From Siderastrea siderea (lineage: Eukaryota; Cnidaria; Anthozoa; Scleractinia; Rhizangiidae), in contig OZ034979.1 in the NCBI GenBank assembly GCA_964030785.1, forward strand, positions 36,630,484-36,694,483: a DNA stretch of 64,000 nt, read 5' to 3'. Numbering within the stretch: position 1 is the stretch's first letter; the number at the start of each line of letters is the position of its first letter. Below, piece after piece: positions 6,944 through 14,879 of this stretch. Under the pieces are notes generated by a model. That model did no database searches. It was not told the origin of the DNA and saw nothing but the letters and a program-made list of their open reading frames with translations. The translations under genes and the position numbers were made by a program.

Positions 6944-7993
6944 TTATGTCTTTTTGAAGTGTAACGTGACAATGGTATGACCTTCACCAAACTTGACCAA
7001 GTCTCCTCCTCTACCAATCGTTTCAGCCACTTGAACGTGAATCATTTCCACCACCTCGTTACGAAGAGACATGTATTGAATGTGCAACGGCTCAAAATAC
7101 AGGTTACCGCGTGCTTCTCGCTTGTACTGGATTTCACGTAACAAATCAGTCACGCGATTGCCCACCACCGTGCTGCCTGCCACGTCGGAGTACACGTGCA
7201 ACGATCGTGTGGGTTCACCCACCACTGAACGAAACGCTACATTCAAGTTGGTGAAACGCCAACTACAACTCATACTCAATTGTAAATAATCCGGTAAAAA
7301 CGAACGCACCGTCCAAAAGACCGGTTTGCTCTGATCGTCGTTGACATCGTTCCAATCGTTGCCAGCGGGTTTTGTCATGTTGGGGATTTGATCCCCCATG
7401 AATTCTTGTTGTAAGTTGGGTCCCAACATCAATACACTGTCAATTTTACGTAACCATCCCATCTTGAGCGCCAACTTGGTGTAGATGGTCAGGGCTGGCG
7501 TGTCGGTGCCGCAATGACAGATATTGGTGTTGTCGATGAGCAGATCCTCGCCTTCCCACTTGAACTTGACGTAGGTGTGCTTGCCTTGATCATTGGTAAA
7601 CCGACCACCTTGAATGGCCATTTCCATACGTTGTTGTTCCAAGTGAGTAATGATGGCTTTCATGAAACTCACGCCATCCACCACCCAATCCAAATCTTGG
7701 ACGTCATTGATGATGCTTCGCGCGGTGTCTACTCGCGAGGTCATTTCCTCGTCTTTTGCACCCGGTTTGGGATAGGTTTGGCCCCAGGATGTCCCCATGA
7801 CGTACCCATTTTTCTTCACCAACTCATACAAATTGACGCGAGCATCTGGTAAGGAAATGGCACTCAACCCCACTTGCCATCCACCTCCCGTGAGCTGTAA
7901 CGGTTGAGGTAAACGAATCTTGAAGGAATTAGGTTGGTTGTTGGGAAATTCACGTCGGTTGGCATGACTGGGTAACGTCACGTAGAACGACAT
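6944..7993 (-). CDS. Penton-like minor capsid protein, paralogue A
   Basis: 349 aa from the ATG at 7993; a GTG six codons earlier overlaps the preceding stop. It begins MSFYVTLPSHANRREFPNNQ and ends with a beta-rich part (LHVYSDVAGSTVVGNRVTDLL...YMSLRNEVVEMIHVQVAETI...FGEGHTIVTLHFK). The N-terminal SFYVTLPS start and RNEVVEM...LVKFGEG end are typical of the single-jelly-roll penton-like proteins of invertebrate Polintons and adintoviruses. It is closely similar along its length to the next gene. It is intact and would occupy the capsid vertices. Confidence 0.82.
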   Translation of the reverse strand: MSFYVTLPSHANRREFPNNQPNSFKIRLPQPLQLTGGGWQVGLSAISLPDARVNLYELVKKNGYVMGTSWGQTYPKPGAKDEEMTSRVDTARSIINDVQDLDWVVDGVSFMKAIITHLEQQRMEMAIQGGRFTNDQGKHTYVKFKWEGEDLLIDNTNICHCGTDTPALTIYTKLALKMGWLRKIDSVLMLGPNLQQEFMGDQIPNMTKPAGNDWNDVNDDQSKPVFWTVRSFLPDYLQLSMSCSWRFTNLNVAFRSVVGEPTRSLHVYSDVAGSTVVGNRVTDLLREIQYKREARGNLYFEPLHIQYMSLRNEVVEMIHVQVAETIGRGGDLVKFGEGHTIVTLHFKKT

Positions 7994-8007
7994 GTTGTCT
8001 TTCTTCT

Positions 8008-9048
8008 TCACACCACCACTTCCCTTTTAAAGTGGAGGGTCAGGAGGGCATGGCCTTCACCAAATTTCACCAGATCCCCATTGGTTTCGGCCATCTGGGT
8101 TTCGACGATTTCCACCACTTCGTTGCGTACTGGGATATATTGAATATGTCGAGGTTCAAAGTGGGTGGTGTTTTGAGGCTGGTACTTGATTTCTCGTAAG
8201 AGATCGGTGATGCGCCCCCCTACCATACTGCTGGTCCCTACATCACAATACACGTGCAAAGGACGCGCGGAGGGAAATTCCAACGAGGGACGAAAGGTCT
8301 GGTTCAAATTCACAAACCGCCAATTACACGTCATACTCAAGTTCAGATAATCCCCATCCACTTTCCAAAAGGCGGGCTTGTTGCTGCCATCCAGGACATC
8401 GGACGGAATGGGAATGGAGTCCGAATGAAATTCTTGCAAGAGATTGGGACCCAATCGATACTGGCCGGGGGACACTTGTTCAATCCATCCCATTCTCAGG
8501 GCCAAGGTTCTGCCCCATTCCACGCGTGCCACTTGTCGTTTGTAATCCACATTGGTGGTATTCAACACCAAATCCCCTTCGGTGGTCCATTCAAACGTCG
8601 GGTATAATTTAACGCCATTGTCCTCGGCCCATTTGTTTTTGGGTTCGGTTTGTTTGGCACGGGCTTGCACGTAACGGTACACCAATTGATGAAAAAAGTG
8701 CGATCCCGTCGACGAGGCCATCTCCTTTCTCATATCTCGTCCGTACACAAAGAGTTCGCGTCGTTGATGCCACCATCGATCGTCCCCTTGATCGTCTTGG
8801 GCATACACCCGTTCGTGCCATCGTACGTACAACAGAGGATGGGAATCACCCACGCCTCCTTCTTCCGCTACCACCGGAATGGTGGGTAAGGATAAACTCA
8901 CCATACCCACCATCCATCCTCGTCCCACAAATCGGATGGGTTTAGGCAATCGGTTTCTGAAATGATGACTCTTGTTCCCAGGAAACTCTTTGGTACTCGC
9001 ATGACTCATCAACGTCACGTAAAACGAAGAATTGGGCACCAACGTCAT
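8008..9048 (-). CDS. Penton-like minor capsid protein, paralogue B
   Basis: 346 aa, starting MTLVPNSSFYVTLMSHASTK. It shares with paralogue A the N-terminal SFYVTL...HA, the middle YxTFEWxxEGDLVLNTTN, the LNLSMTCNWRFVNLN strand, the LHVYCDVGTSSMVGGRITDLLREI block and the RNEVVEI...DLVKFGEGHALLTLHFK end. The two genes are adjacent and overlap the reading-through region by a few bases, so they arose by tandem duplication. Differences are concentrated between residues 60 and 130, which may be the exposed face. Both frames are intact, which suggests both products are used, perhaps as alternate vertex proteins. Confidence 0.82.
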   Translation of the reverse strand: MTLVPNSSFYVTLMSHASTKEFPGNKSHHFRNRLPKPIRFVGRGWMVGMVSLSLPTIPVVAEEGGVGDSHPLLYVRWHERVYAQDDQGDDRWWHQRRELFVYGRDMRKEMASSTGSHFFHQLVYRYVQARAKQTEPKNKWAEDNGVKLYPTFEWTTEGDLVLNTTNVDYKRQVARVEWGRTLALRMGWIEQVSPGQYRLGPNLLQEFHSDSIPIPSDVLDGSNKPAFWKVDGDYLNLSMTCNWRFVNLNQTFRPSLEFPSARPLHVYCDVGTSSMVGGRITDLLREIKYQPQNTTHFEPRHIQYIPVRNEVVEIVETQMAETNGDLVKFGEGHALLTLHFKREVVV

Positions 9049-9051
9049 TGT

Positions 9052-10197
9052 CTAGTCGCGTCGTCTTTTGGGTGGGCTTGTCTCTTTAGTCTTCAGTTGT
9101 CGTTTGGGTGGGCTTTTCCTCTGGGGTGGTTGGAGAGACGTGACGTCTTGACTTGCAATCCAACTATTGTACTTGGCGGGCCACCCTTTCCACTTGACCA
9201 ACCAACGATCTTTTTGTCGCTTAAGTACCTTCTCGATGCGAAACACATCGGACACATGGACTTTTTGTAAATCCTCTTCATAAAACGTACCTTGGACGGG
9301 GGTCTCATCCCATTCGCGAATCTTATACGTGGGCACAGGGCCCGGGATCACCCGATGCACCACAAACACTTCTTCGGTCCAACCGGGTAAATAGCCTTTT
9401 TCAAAGGTACGATGAATCTTGTTGAGACGGACACGATCTCCTACTTTGAATTTAGGTTTTTTCTTGTCTTTCAACCGTTTGGCATACAATCGTTTCCACA
9501 CCGCTTCTTCGTTGTCCCACGTCACGTCTTGAGGGGCCATACCAATACTTCGATGACGGGTGGCATTATAGCCTTGCACCAACTCGGGTAAGACATCGTC
9601 AAATTTCAACGTGTTGGCCGCGGTGAAATAACGGTACAACCGTTCTTTCAAGGTGCGATTAAATCGTTCCACCACACTGGCTTTGGCATCCCCTTCGGTC
9701 GAAAAATGTTGAATGCCTTGCTCGTCAAGCCATCGTTGAAAGGTCCGGTTGTAAAATTCTTTCCCTCGATCCGTTTGCAATCGATTAGGGTGACGTCCTT
9801 TCAAAATCTTGTCAAAGGCATGAACCAAGGCCACCCCGGTTTTGTCTTTCAACGGTTGGACCCACGCATACTTGGACAACACATCCAAGACCGTCAACAA
9901 GTAGCGTATGCCCCGATTATACTTGGCCAAGGGTTGCACTTCCACTAAATCCGCGACTCATTGATCATCTAATCCTCCTACGATCACGGGGACGGTGGGA
10001 AAACGACGACGTCGTGGTTTATGTAACGTATAGGCCAAATCCCGTTCCAAGGCCCGTTGAGCTTTTTTCAAAGGGAGACGATGGGCTTTAGCAAACCGTT
10101 GCACCCCTCCTAAACTGCCGGGGGCTCGAGGATCGTGGTACTGACTCAACCATGATGGGGAGACCTTTTTCTTTCGAGGGGCCATACGTTCTGGCAT
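9052..10197 (-). pseudogene. Retrovirus-like (rve) integrase with chromodomain, split by one TGA
   Basis: The frame has an N-terminal part (10197 to 9958) with YHDPRAPGSLGGVQRFAK and a basic RRRRFPTVPV segment. The rve catalytic core follows with LTVLDVLSK (first Asp), LQTDRGKEF (second Asp) and ASVVERFNRTLK (Glu). A linker domain (KFKVGDRVRLNK) and a C-terminal chromodomain (VFRIEKVL...WLVKWKGW...NSWI) complete it. A single in-frame TGA at 9955-9957 separates the N-terminal part from the core; both sides are in the same frame. In Polintons this enzyme inserts the element into host DNA. The stop sits where a Trp would be expected from the local pattern, so it looks like a simple nonsense change. 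Read-through is possible but unproven. Confidence 0.88.
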
Positions 10198-10532
10198 TCA
10201 CCCCATAAGGTCGATATGGTGGGGACCGTGTGGGGATGCGCCTTTTGAATGATTCGATACCATCGCCATGCGTTCGGGTGAGCTTTTAACCATAAGACAA
10301 ACACCACCCATCGATACAGGTTGCGGTCGACATGGGTTTCTTCAAAGAGGTGGAGAGGATGCGTGTCCTCGGGACAAGGGGGTATGGGGATTTGAGACCC
10401 GGGTTGGTGATCATATAAGACTTGGCAAAGGGTTTGATGACATTGCCATTGCCCCAGGGACAAGACAGACTCCCACGCATCACATACAGACTCCATGGTG
10501 ACATTGATAAAAAATTTTATTCGTTCTCTCAT
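10146..10532 (-). CDS. Unknown 128-aa Trp/His/Cys-rich protein
   Basis: The frame starts at 10532, with a second ATG at 10496 (MESVCDAWESVLSLG) that may be the true start, since the stretch before it is AT-rich and TATA-like. The protein is rich in Trp, His and Pro and includes WVVFVLWLKAHPNAWRWYRII, possibly a helix or membrane-associated segment. It overlaps the beginning of the integrase by 52 bases and ends directly at the GRF-finger gene. I do not recognise a family. Confidence 0.5.
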   Translation of the reverse strand: MRERIKFFINVTMESVCDAWESVLSLGQWQCHQTLCQVLYDHQPGSQIPIPPCPEDTHPLHLFEETHVDRNLYRWVVFVLWLKAHPNAWRWYRIIQKAHPHTVPTISTLWGECQNVWPLERKRSPHHG

Positions 10533-11402
10533 TTAAAAGAGACCTAGACGGCCACAGCTGATGGTCTCTAGACCTTTCTGCCAGTTCTCCACACTGTCAC
10601 TGTACTTGGGGGGTGGTGGAGCTGGGGCTACCATCATTTCGTGACGGTTCTTGAGCTCTTGAATTTCTCGTAACAATTGTTTCTCATACTCTGTCAAGGG
10701 CCGTTCTCGTTCCACGTCCTCTTTCATTCTGACTGGAGGACCAGGGATGTCTACTCCACGTTTGGGATATCCTTGAGCATCACGGGTGGGTGGTTCAGCT
10801 TGTTGATCGGCTTTTTTGGGAGGGTTGTCATGAAACCAACTCCAGTACTTGGGACCCAAGGGTTGATCGGCCCATCGGAAGAAGCCACACGTTTTCTTGG
10901 AACAAGTCAGAAACAAGCGATCGGGGTTCTGAGTCGAATGACTCTGTTGAAGCGTAGCGGGTTCACGGCAAAAGCATTGCAAACCACCCCACATGTCCAA
11001 CACTTCTACATGAGGTTGACTATACACGGCTTTCATATACTCCAGAACTTGATCTTGACCACAAAACAGCAAACACGGTTGCATGGGACATTTCACATAC
11101 TTCCATCCCTTTTGAGATTCTCGGGCCTCCAAACGCACATTATGGCAAGGGCATACCATAGTGTCCACCGAACTAGGAGGAGGAGGATCTTCGACATACG
11201 TCACCACGTATTCAGATGGGGATGTCTGGGGGGACACCATATCATTCAATTCTTTCATCATATCTTCCACGGCAGCTCGAGTGTCTTCCACGACCTCGCA
11301 GACCACAGGATCACAGTCCACGGGCGTCATATGTTGAATGCTCTTCTTCTTCTTCTTCCCCGCAGGGTGTACGCTTGGCTTTCTCTTCCGATCGGTGGAC
11401 AT
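10533..11402 (-). CDS. Double zinc-finger protein with a GRF-type finger
   Basis: The start is placed at the ATG at 11402 (MSTDRKRKPSVHPAG) because a TATAAAAAGG box lies 37-46 bases upstream; the frame is open 22 codons further. That gives 289 aa. After a KKKKK nuclear-signal-like patch and an acidic region, one finger shows CPCHNVRLE...VKCPMQPCLLFC and the second shows LQCFCREPA...NPDRLFLTCSKKTCGFFRW. The second matches the GRF zinc finger, which binds single-stranded nucleic acid in nucleases and topoisomerases. The C-terminus is a charged helix with a Pro-rich stretch. A replication or repair role is plausible. It is divergently arranged with the SLOG operon. Confidence 0.75.
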   Translation of the reverse strand: MSTDRKRKPSVHPAGKKKKKSIQHMTPVDCDPVVCEVVEDTRAAVEDMMKELNDMVSPQTSPSEYVVTYVEDPPPPSSVDTMVCPCHNVRLEARESQKGWKYVKCPMQPCLLFCGQDQVLEYMKAVYSQPHVEVLDMWGGLQCFCREPATLQQSHSTQNPDRLFLTCSKKTCGFFRWADQPLGPKYWSWFHDNPPKKADQQAEPPTRDAQGYPKRGVDIPGPPVRMKEDVERERPLTEYEKQLLREIQELKNRHEMMVAPAPPPPKYSDSVENWQKGLETISCGRLGLF

Positions 11403-11438
11403 CGTACTCAAGGTTGATGTCACCCCCACTGCCCATGC

Positions 11439-11448
11439 CTTTTTATAC
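11439..11448 (-). promoter_or_regulatory. TATAAAAAGG box of the GRF-finger gene
   Basis: The minus strand reads TATAAAAAGG 37-46 bases before the ATG at 11402. This position decides the start, because the longer frame would have the box inside its own coding region. Confidence 0.6.
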
Positions 11449-11465
11449 GTTGGGCCCTTGCCTGT

Positions 11466-11580
11466 CATTGGTCAGCTTATTCAATCCAAATAAGGACTTG
11501 TTATCGTCCCATTGGTCAGCTTTTGCCTCTCCAACTAAGGTCCTCTTGTCTTCCCATTGGTCCATTGTCCCTATTTAAGG
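11466..11580. promoter_or_regulatory. Divergent promoter with three CCAAT-type repeats
   Basis: Three imperfect repeats of about 43-45 bases each begin with CATTGGTC or CCATTGGTC and include a TAAGG motif. They are followed by CTATTTAAGG at about 11,571, a TATA-like site some 45 bases before the plus-strand ATG at 11617. ATTGG is the reverse CCAAT box. The block sits between divergent genes and probably drives both. Confidence 0.55.
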
Positions 11581-11616
11581 AGCTCCCTGGGTCCTCCGAC
11601 TCGTCATTCCAAGTAG

Positions 11617-11841
11617 ATGGACTACTACCAAGATCTCAACCGAGACGACTTTGCTTCCACCGAAGACTATTTGGCTGAACGGGTCAAACGAGGTCTAGCA
11701 GCGGGATTCACGTTCAAACAGTGCCGACAGCACCACGTCATTGATTTCGGTTTGGCCTTAGAGTTGACTCCCACGGAGATTCTAGCTATTGTAGGCCCAG
11801 ACACCGGCTACGTATTTAAATGCCCCCCAACATCAACATGA
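11617..11841 (+). CDS. Small acidic protein upstream of the SLOG gene
   Basis: 74 aa, starting MDYYQDLNRDDFASTEDYLAE, with two predicted helices and an LTPTEILAIVG segment. It overlaps the start of the SLOG-like gene by 22 bases in another frame, so the two are likely made from one transcript. TATA-like CTATTTAAGG is upstream. I do not recognise the family. A small partner or regulator of the SLOG protein is possible from the arrangement alone. Confidence 0.55.
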   Translation: MDYYQDLNRDDFASTEDYLAERVKRGLAAGFTFKQCRQHHVIDFGLALELTPTEILAIVGPDTGYVFKCPPTST

Positions 11842-12515
11842 TCGGAGAACAAGATCTCGGTGCCTTGGAACTGCAAGTGGGTCATGGCCATGTGGTCTAC
11901 ACAGGGGGAGCCAAAGGTACGGATGCCCTCGTGGAAGAACATGCCAAACACTTTGGGATGCAACTAGAAGTCCTGGTCCCCCCGAACCATCCTCGATCCA
12001 CTTTCATCACCCCTTCTACCGTGGAAGTCCTGATGCTGGCCAACCCCCATCTTCACCAGGCAGCGGAGAAACTAGGCAAACAAATGCCCAGTCATTTTTA
12101 CACCTTGCAATTGCTGCAACGTAATTATCAATTGGCCAAAAAAGCCCATACCATCTATGCCTTTGGCATCTTGGAACCGGATCATAAACGCGTGAAAGGA
12201 GGCACTGGTTGGACTGTGCAATTGGCTATGGATCAAGGCAAACCCGTCTACCTGTTTGACATACCCAGTCAATCATGGTACCGCTCGGACCATTACTACC
12301 GAGTCAATGAGAATGCCGCCACCCTGGTCACTGGCAGTCAATTTGTTCCTTGGGGACCTAAAGAGCCCACCCTTCATCAAAGCAGTGCTATCGTGGGATC
12401 CCGGGATGTGGACGACAAAACCCGAGCCGAAATTCAAGCCTTATTCAACCGCACCTTCTGTCTACCCGAGAACATTGATCAATTACGTATGGAACTGGAA
12501 GACTTTCATTTGTAA
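11820..12515 (+). CDS. SLOG-superfamily Rossmann nucleotide-binding protein
   Basis: 231 aa. The visible signature is HVVYTGGAKGTDALVEEHAK near residue 24, a beta strand, Gly-rich loop and helix as in SLOG/DprA/LOG-type proteins. Later KKAHTIYAFG and VKGGTGWTVQLAMDQGKPVYLF give a second nucleotide-facing GG(T)G loop and a Rossmann strand. SLOG domains bind or process nucleotides and nucleotide-derived signals, and in bacteria often partner with SLATT membrane effectors. This element also encodes a SLATT-like protein at 1,433-2,101. The frame is intact. The family call rests on motif reading. The exact ligand is unknown, and a phosphoribohydrolase (LOG-like) activity is an alternative. Confidence 0.72.
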   Translation: MPPNINMIGEQDLGALELQVGHGHVVYTGGAKGTDALVEEHAKHFGMQLEVLVPPNHPRSTFITPSTVEVLMLANPHLHQAAEKLGKQMPSHFYTLQLLQRNYQLAKKAHTIYAFGILEPDHKRVKGGTGWTVQLAMDQGKPVYLFDIPSQSWYRSDHYYRVNENAATLVTGSQFVPWGPKEPTLHQSSAIVGSRDVDDKTRAEIQALFNRTFCLPENIDQLRMELEDFHL

Positions 12516-12519
12516 TTTT

Positions 12520-12760
12520 TTAGTTTTTACTTTTGGAATTGTACATAGCCTTTTTAATTTCTTAGTTTTCCAATTGTACATAGCCATTTTTAGTTTTTAT
12601 TTTTTCAAACTGTAGATTTTTCCAATTGTACATAGGAGCGCCCCACCCGCGTGGCAAAGAAGACCAACCACCCTTTGTAACATCAACTCTTTTTTTAATT
12701 AAAAAATAAAAAACTGACAACACTGAGTTTGCACGTGGATCATAAATAAAATGTCTCTTG
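12520..12760. repeat. AT-rich spacer with repeated CCAATTGTACATAG motifs
   Basis: After the SLOG stop there are three to four copies of CAATTGTACATAG-like sequence embedded in T-rich DNA between 12,530 and 12,640. A TTTTTTTAATTAAAAAATAAAAAA palindromic stretch follows near 12,690-12,713. No gene is visible. It lies between convergent genes, so it may hold 3' ends, or be an origin-like AT-rich segment. Confidence 0.45.
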
Positions 12761-12810
12761 ACGCACAGCAGCCTTGACTCACAATAATCTCAACAGGAAT
12801 AAAAAAATGT

Positions 12811-13347
12811 TCAAGGAAATAAAACGCGTCGCACGTGGTCCCGTATCCGCTCTCTCCTCTCCCGCTCCTCCTCCCGCCGCTGCTCCCTCACCCTCGCCAT
12901 GTCCCCGAAATAAACTCGAATCCGTTGCCATTGGCGACCCGCATGCACACTTGACAAATACTGCTCCAGATCATTGTCTAGTTCTCGAAAGTGTTCAAGG
13001 GACATGGGCCAGCGACATTCAAAGTTGGACCACACCCGGTGCTGGTCCACCCACGGAATGATCTTGCAGACCAGGGTGCCCAGCAAAGCTTGCACGATGT
13101 CTGGATGGGGCCGGCCCTCTCGCTCCCCATTCTCCGTCCAAACCATGCAGCGTAGAAATAATTCAAAAAACGCAGCCACGCGCTGTCGGGTCAGGGGGCG
13201 CCACGTTTCCTGCTGTCTCTCTCGCATACGTCTTGTCTGCCGCTCCACTCCTGTTCTCTCCCGTCCCGCTCTGCTCCTTAAGCTCTCGTCACCCCCCACG
13301 TTCACAACACTGGCTAAGGAGCCCAAGGGCTTTCTTGTTTGAACCAT
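12811..13347 (-). CDS. Unknown Arg-rich helical protein
   Basis: 178 aa from the ATG at 13347 (MVQTRKPLGSLASVVNV). This start is chosen because a minus-strand TATATAAG box lies about 80 bases upstream and the longer frame begins with a non-ATG codon. The N-terminal part is very Arg-rich. The middle has aromatic and Cys residues (VAAFFELFLRCMVWTENGE, ALLGTLVCKIIPWVDQHRVWSNFECRW). The C-terminus is a strongly charged coiled helix (VREQRREEERERRERIRDHVRR). No family is recognised. Its position in the right accessory arm, beside the RING-like gene, suggests a host-interaction role. Confidence 0.55.
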   Translation of the reverse strand: MVQTRKPLGSLASVVNVGGDESLRSRAGRERTGVERQTRRMRERQQETWRPLTRQRVAAFFELFLRCMVWTENGEREGRPHPDIVQALLGTLVCKIIPWVDQHRVWSNFECRWPMSLEHFRELDNDLEQYLSSVHAGRQWQRIRVYFGDMARVREQRREEERERRERIRDHVRRVLFP

Positions 13348-13389
13348 TTTCCCGAACCAACTAACATAAGTCAACACGACTGAACTCAA

Positions 13390-13629
13390 AGCTAGGAGTG
13401 ACGTCCTGTGGCCTCGCTTGACTTATATACCCCGATCTGCGCAATGCACCATGGTCTATCTAAGGAGGGGGGAGGGGGGTCCCCCCACCCCTTCCCCTCT
13501 CAAAGCATGATGGGCCTTTCTCTCATTGGCCCATTCCCTCCCACGTGACCCTTTTGTTTCTCTATAAAAACCACCGTCTCATTTCACACTTCAACTCATG
13601 GATGATCCAGTCCAGAAACCCAACAAGTG
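13390..13629. promoter_or_regulatory. Divergent promoter of the Arg-rich and RING-like genes
   Basis: On the minus strand a TATATAAG box lies near 13,424-13,432. On the plus strand CTATAAAAACC lies near 13,561-13,571, about 60 bases before the ATG at 13,630. Between them are a G/C palindrome (GGGGGGTCCCCCC type, near 13,475-13,490), a CCACGTGACC E-box near 13,540 and an ATTGGCCC CCAAT-type site. All are typical host-recognised elements. Confidence 0.6.
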
Positions 13630-14286
13630 ATGGCTCAACCCAAACCATGTGTGATCTGTTTGACGCCTGTCACCGATAATACCAAGTTGAGCTGCTGTGG
13701 TCAACCTTGTCATACCCCCTGTGCCAAGGACTATCTCAAGAAACGTGACTACGCGTCCTCCTGTCCTAGCTGCCACCGAAACGCTCACCGGGGGTCTCTT
13801 TCCACCGATCCTCCATCCAACCCATGTGTATTCTGTGCGATACAAGTCTACTATTCTGCCAAGTTGAGGTGCTGTGATAAACCTTGTCACCCCTCCTGTG
13901 CCATGGAATGCAACACACCCAACCCAAATCCGTCTCACAACCCCCATTGCCCAAACTGCCAACACGCTGTTCCTCTTTCCGTCATGGAGACCACCCCTAG
14001 ACGATTTAGCCGCGACCTTGAGTTTAGGGAGGAAGTTAACAAAGTTCACTGGCCTGGTGGTGATTGGTGGCATGGTACTCTTTATGAAAACGAGAACACC
14101 ACCACGAGCGGATACTGGGGACTACTCCCAGATCCAGTTGATACTAACCACAAAACCCTGCACTATCTGGGAAAGAACCAAAGTGACGTCATTCCCCGCA
14201 TGAAGAGCATTTTGAGTCTTCCCTGCACTATCTGGAAAAACCTTGCTCACTCAACCCCAGCACAAATGGTACCAGTTGGTCTATGA
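13630..14286 (+). CDS. Protein with two tandem RING-like zinc fingers
   Basis: The ATG at 13630 follows the TATA box by about 60 bases. 218 aa. The first finger reads CVIC...CCGQPCHTPCAK...CPSC and the second CVFC...CCDKPCHPSCAM...CPNC. Both are C-x2-C, C-C-x3-C-H-x2-C, C-x2-C, a RING/treble-clef pattern. The fingers are internally duplicated. The C-terminal half (about residues 125 onward) has no clear domain. RING proteins act as ubiquitin ligases, and viral ones redirect host degradation; that is the likely but unproven role. Nearly identical short segments around 14,157 and 14,221 (CTGCACTATCTGG) hint at a small duplication, and the last 20 residues may be frame-altered. Confidence 0.68.
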   Translation: MAQPKPCVICLTPVTDNTKLSCCGQPCHTPCAKDYLKKRDYASSCPSCHRNAHRGSLSTDPPSNPCVFCAIQVYYSAKLRCCDKPCHPSCAMECNTPNPNPSHNPHCPNCQHAVPLSVMETTPRRFSRDLEFREEVNKVHWPGGDWWHGTLYENENTTTSGYWGLLPDPVDTNHKTLHYLGKNQSDVIPRMKSILSLPCTIWKNLAHSTPAQMVPVGL

Positions 14287-14529
14287 CAAACGAGTCATCG
14301 ATCCTCGCACCTTCAAGACCTACCCCTATGGATACCAGTGAAAGCCCCAACAAGATCGTCGACCCTCTATTAAGGAACACTCAGCAAAAAACCATTTTTT
14401 TCTCCGTTCTTGTAAACAAACCAATAAAACGTGATTTATTCATTTTGTGTGGTTTTCACTCCAAGGGTTACCCCTCTTCCCAAAATTGGACTTTGGACTT
14501 GGAGCCCGCGTTTTCTCAGCGGTTTTAAC

Positions 14530-14866
14530 CCACCTTGAGCCCACGATCCTTTTTTCCTACTCGTCAGCGGTTTCCATTCAAAAACACGTGACTTCCGCTT
14601 TCCATGAGCCCACGATCCTTTTTTCCCACTGGCCAGCGGTTTCCCATTCAAAAACACGTGACTTCCGGTTGCATGAGCCCACGATCCTTTTTTCCCACTG
14701 GCCAGCGGTTTCCCATTCAAAAACACGTGACTTCCGGTTGCATGAGCCCACGATCCTTTTTTCCCACTGGCCAGCGGTTTCCCATTCAAAAACACGTGAC
14801 TTCCGGTTGCATGCGCCCACGATCCTTTTTTCCCACTGGTCAGCGGTGTCCCATTCCACTTCCGGT
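14530..14866. repeat. Five tandem copies of a 69-bp repeat at the element edge
   Basis: The repeat starts are spaced exactly 69 bases apart (CATGAG/CATGCG at 14,603, 14,672, 14,741 and 14,810), with diverged outer copies on both sides. Each unit holds CACGATCCTTTTTTCCCAC, CCAGCGGTTTCC and a CACGTG E-box. Because 69 is a multiple of three, long shadow frames run through both strands; these are not genes. A TGACGTCA CRE site and a CCAAT sequence follow at about 14,868-14,887. It is probably an enhancer-like or replication/termini-associated array. Confidence 0.8.
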
Positions 14867-14879
14867 GATGACGTCACTC

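Noticed and set aside
14530..14866. CRISPR-like array
   Set aside because: Units are contiguous 69-mers with no variable spacers; eukaryotic context.
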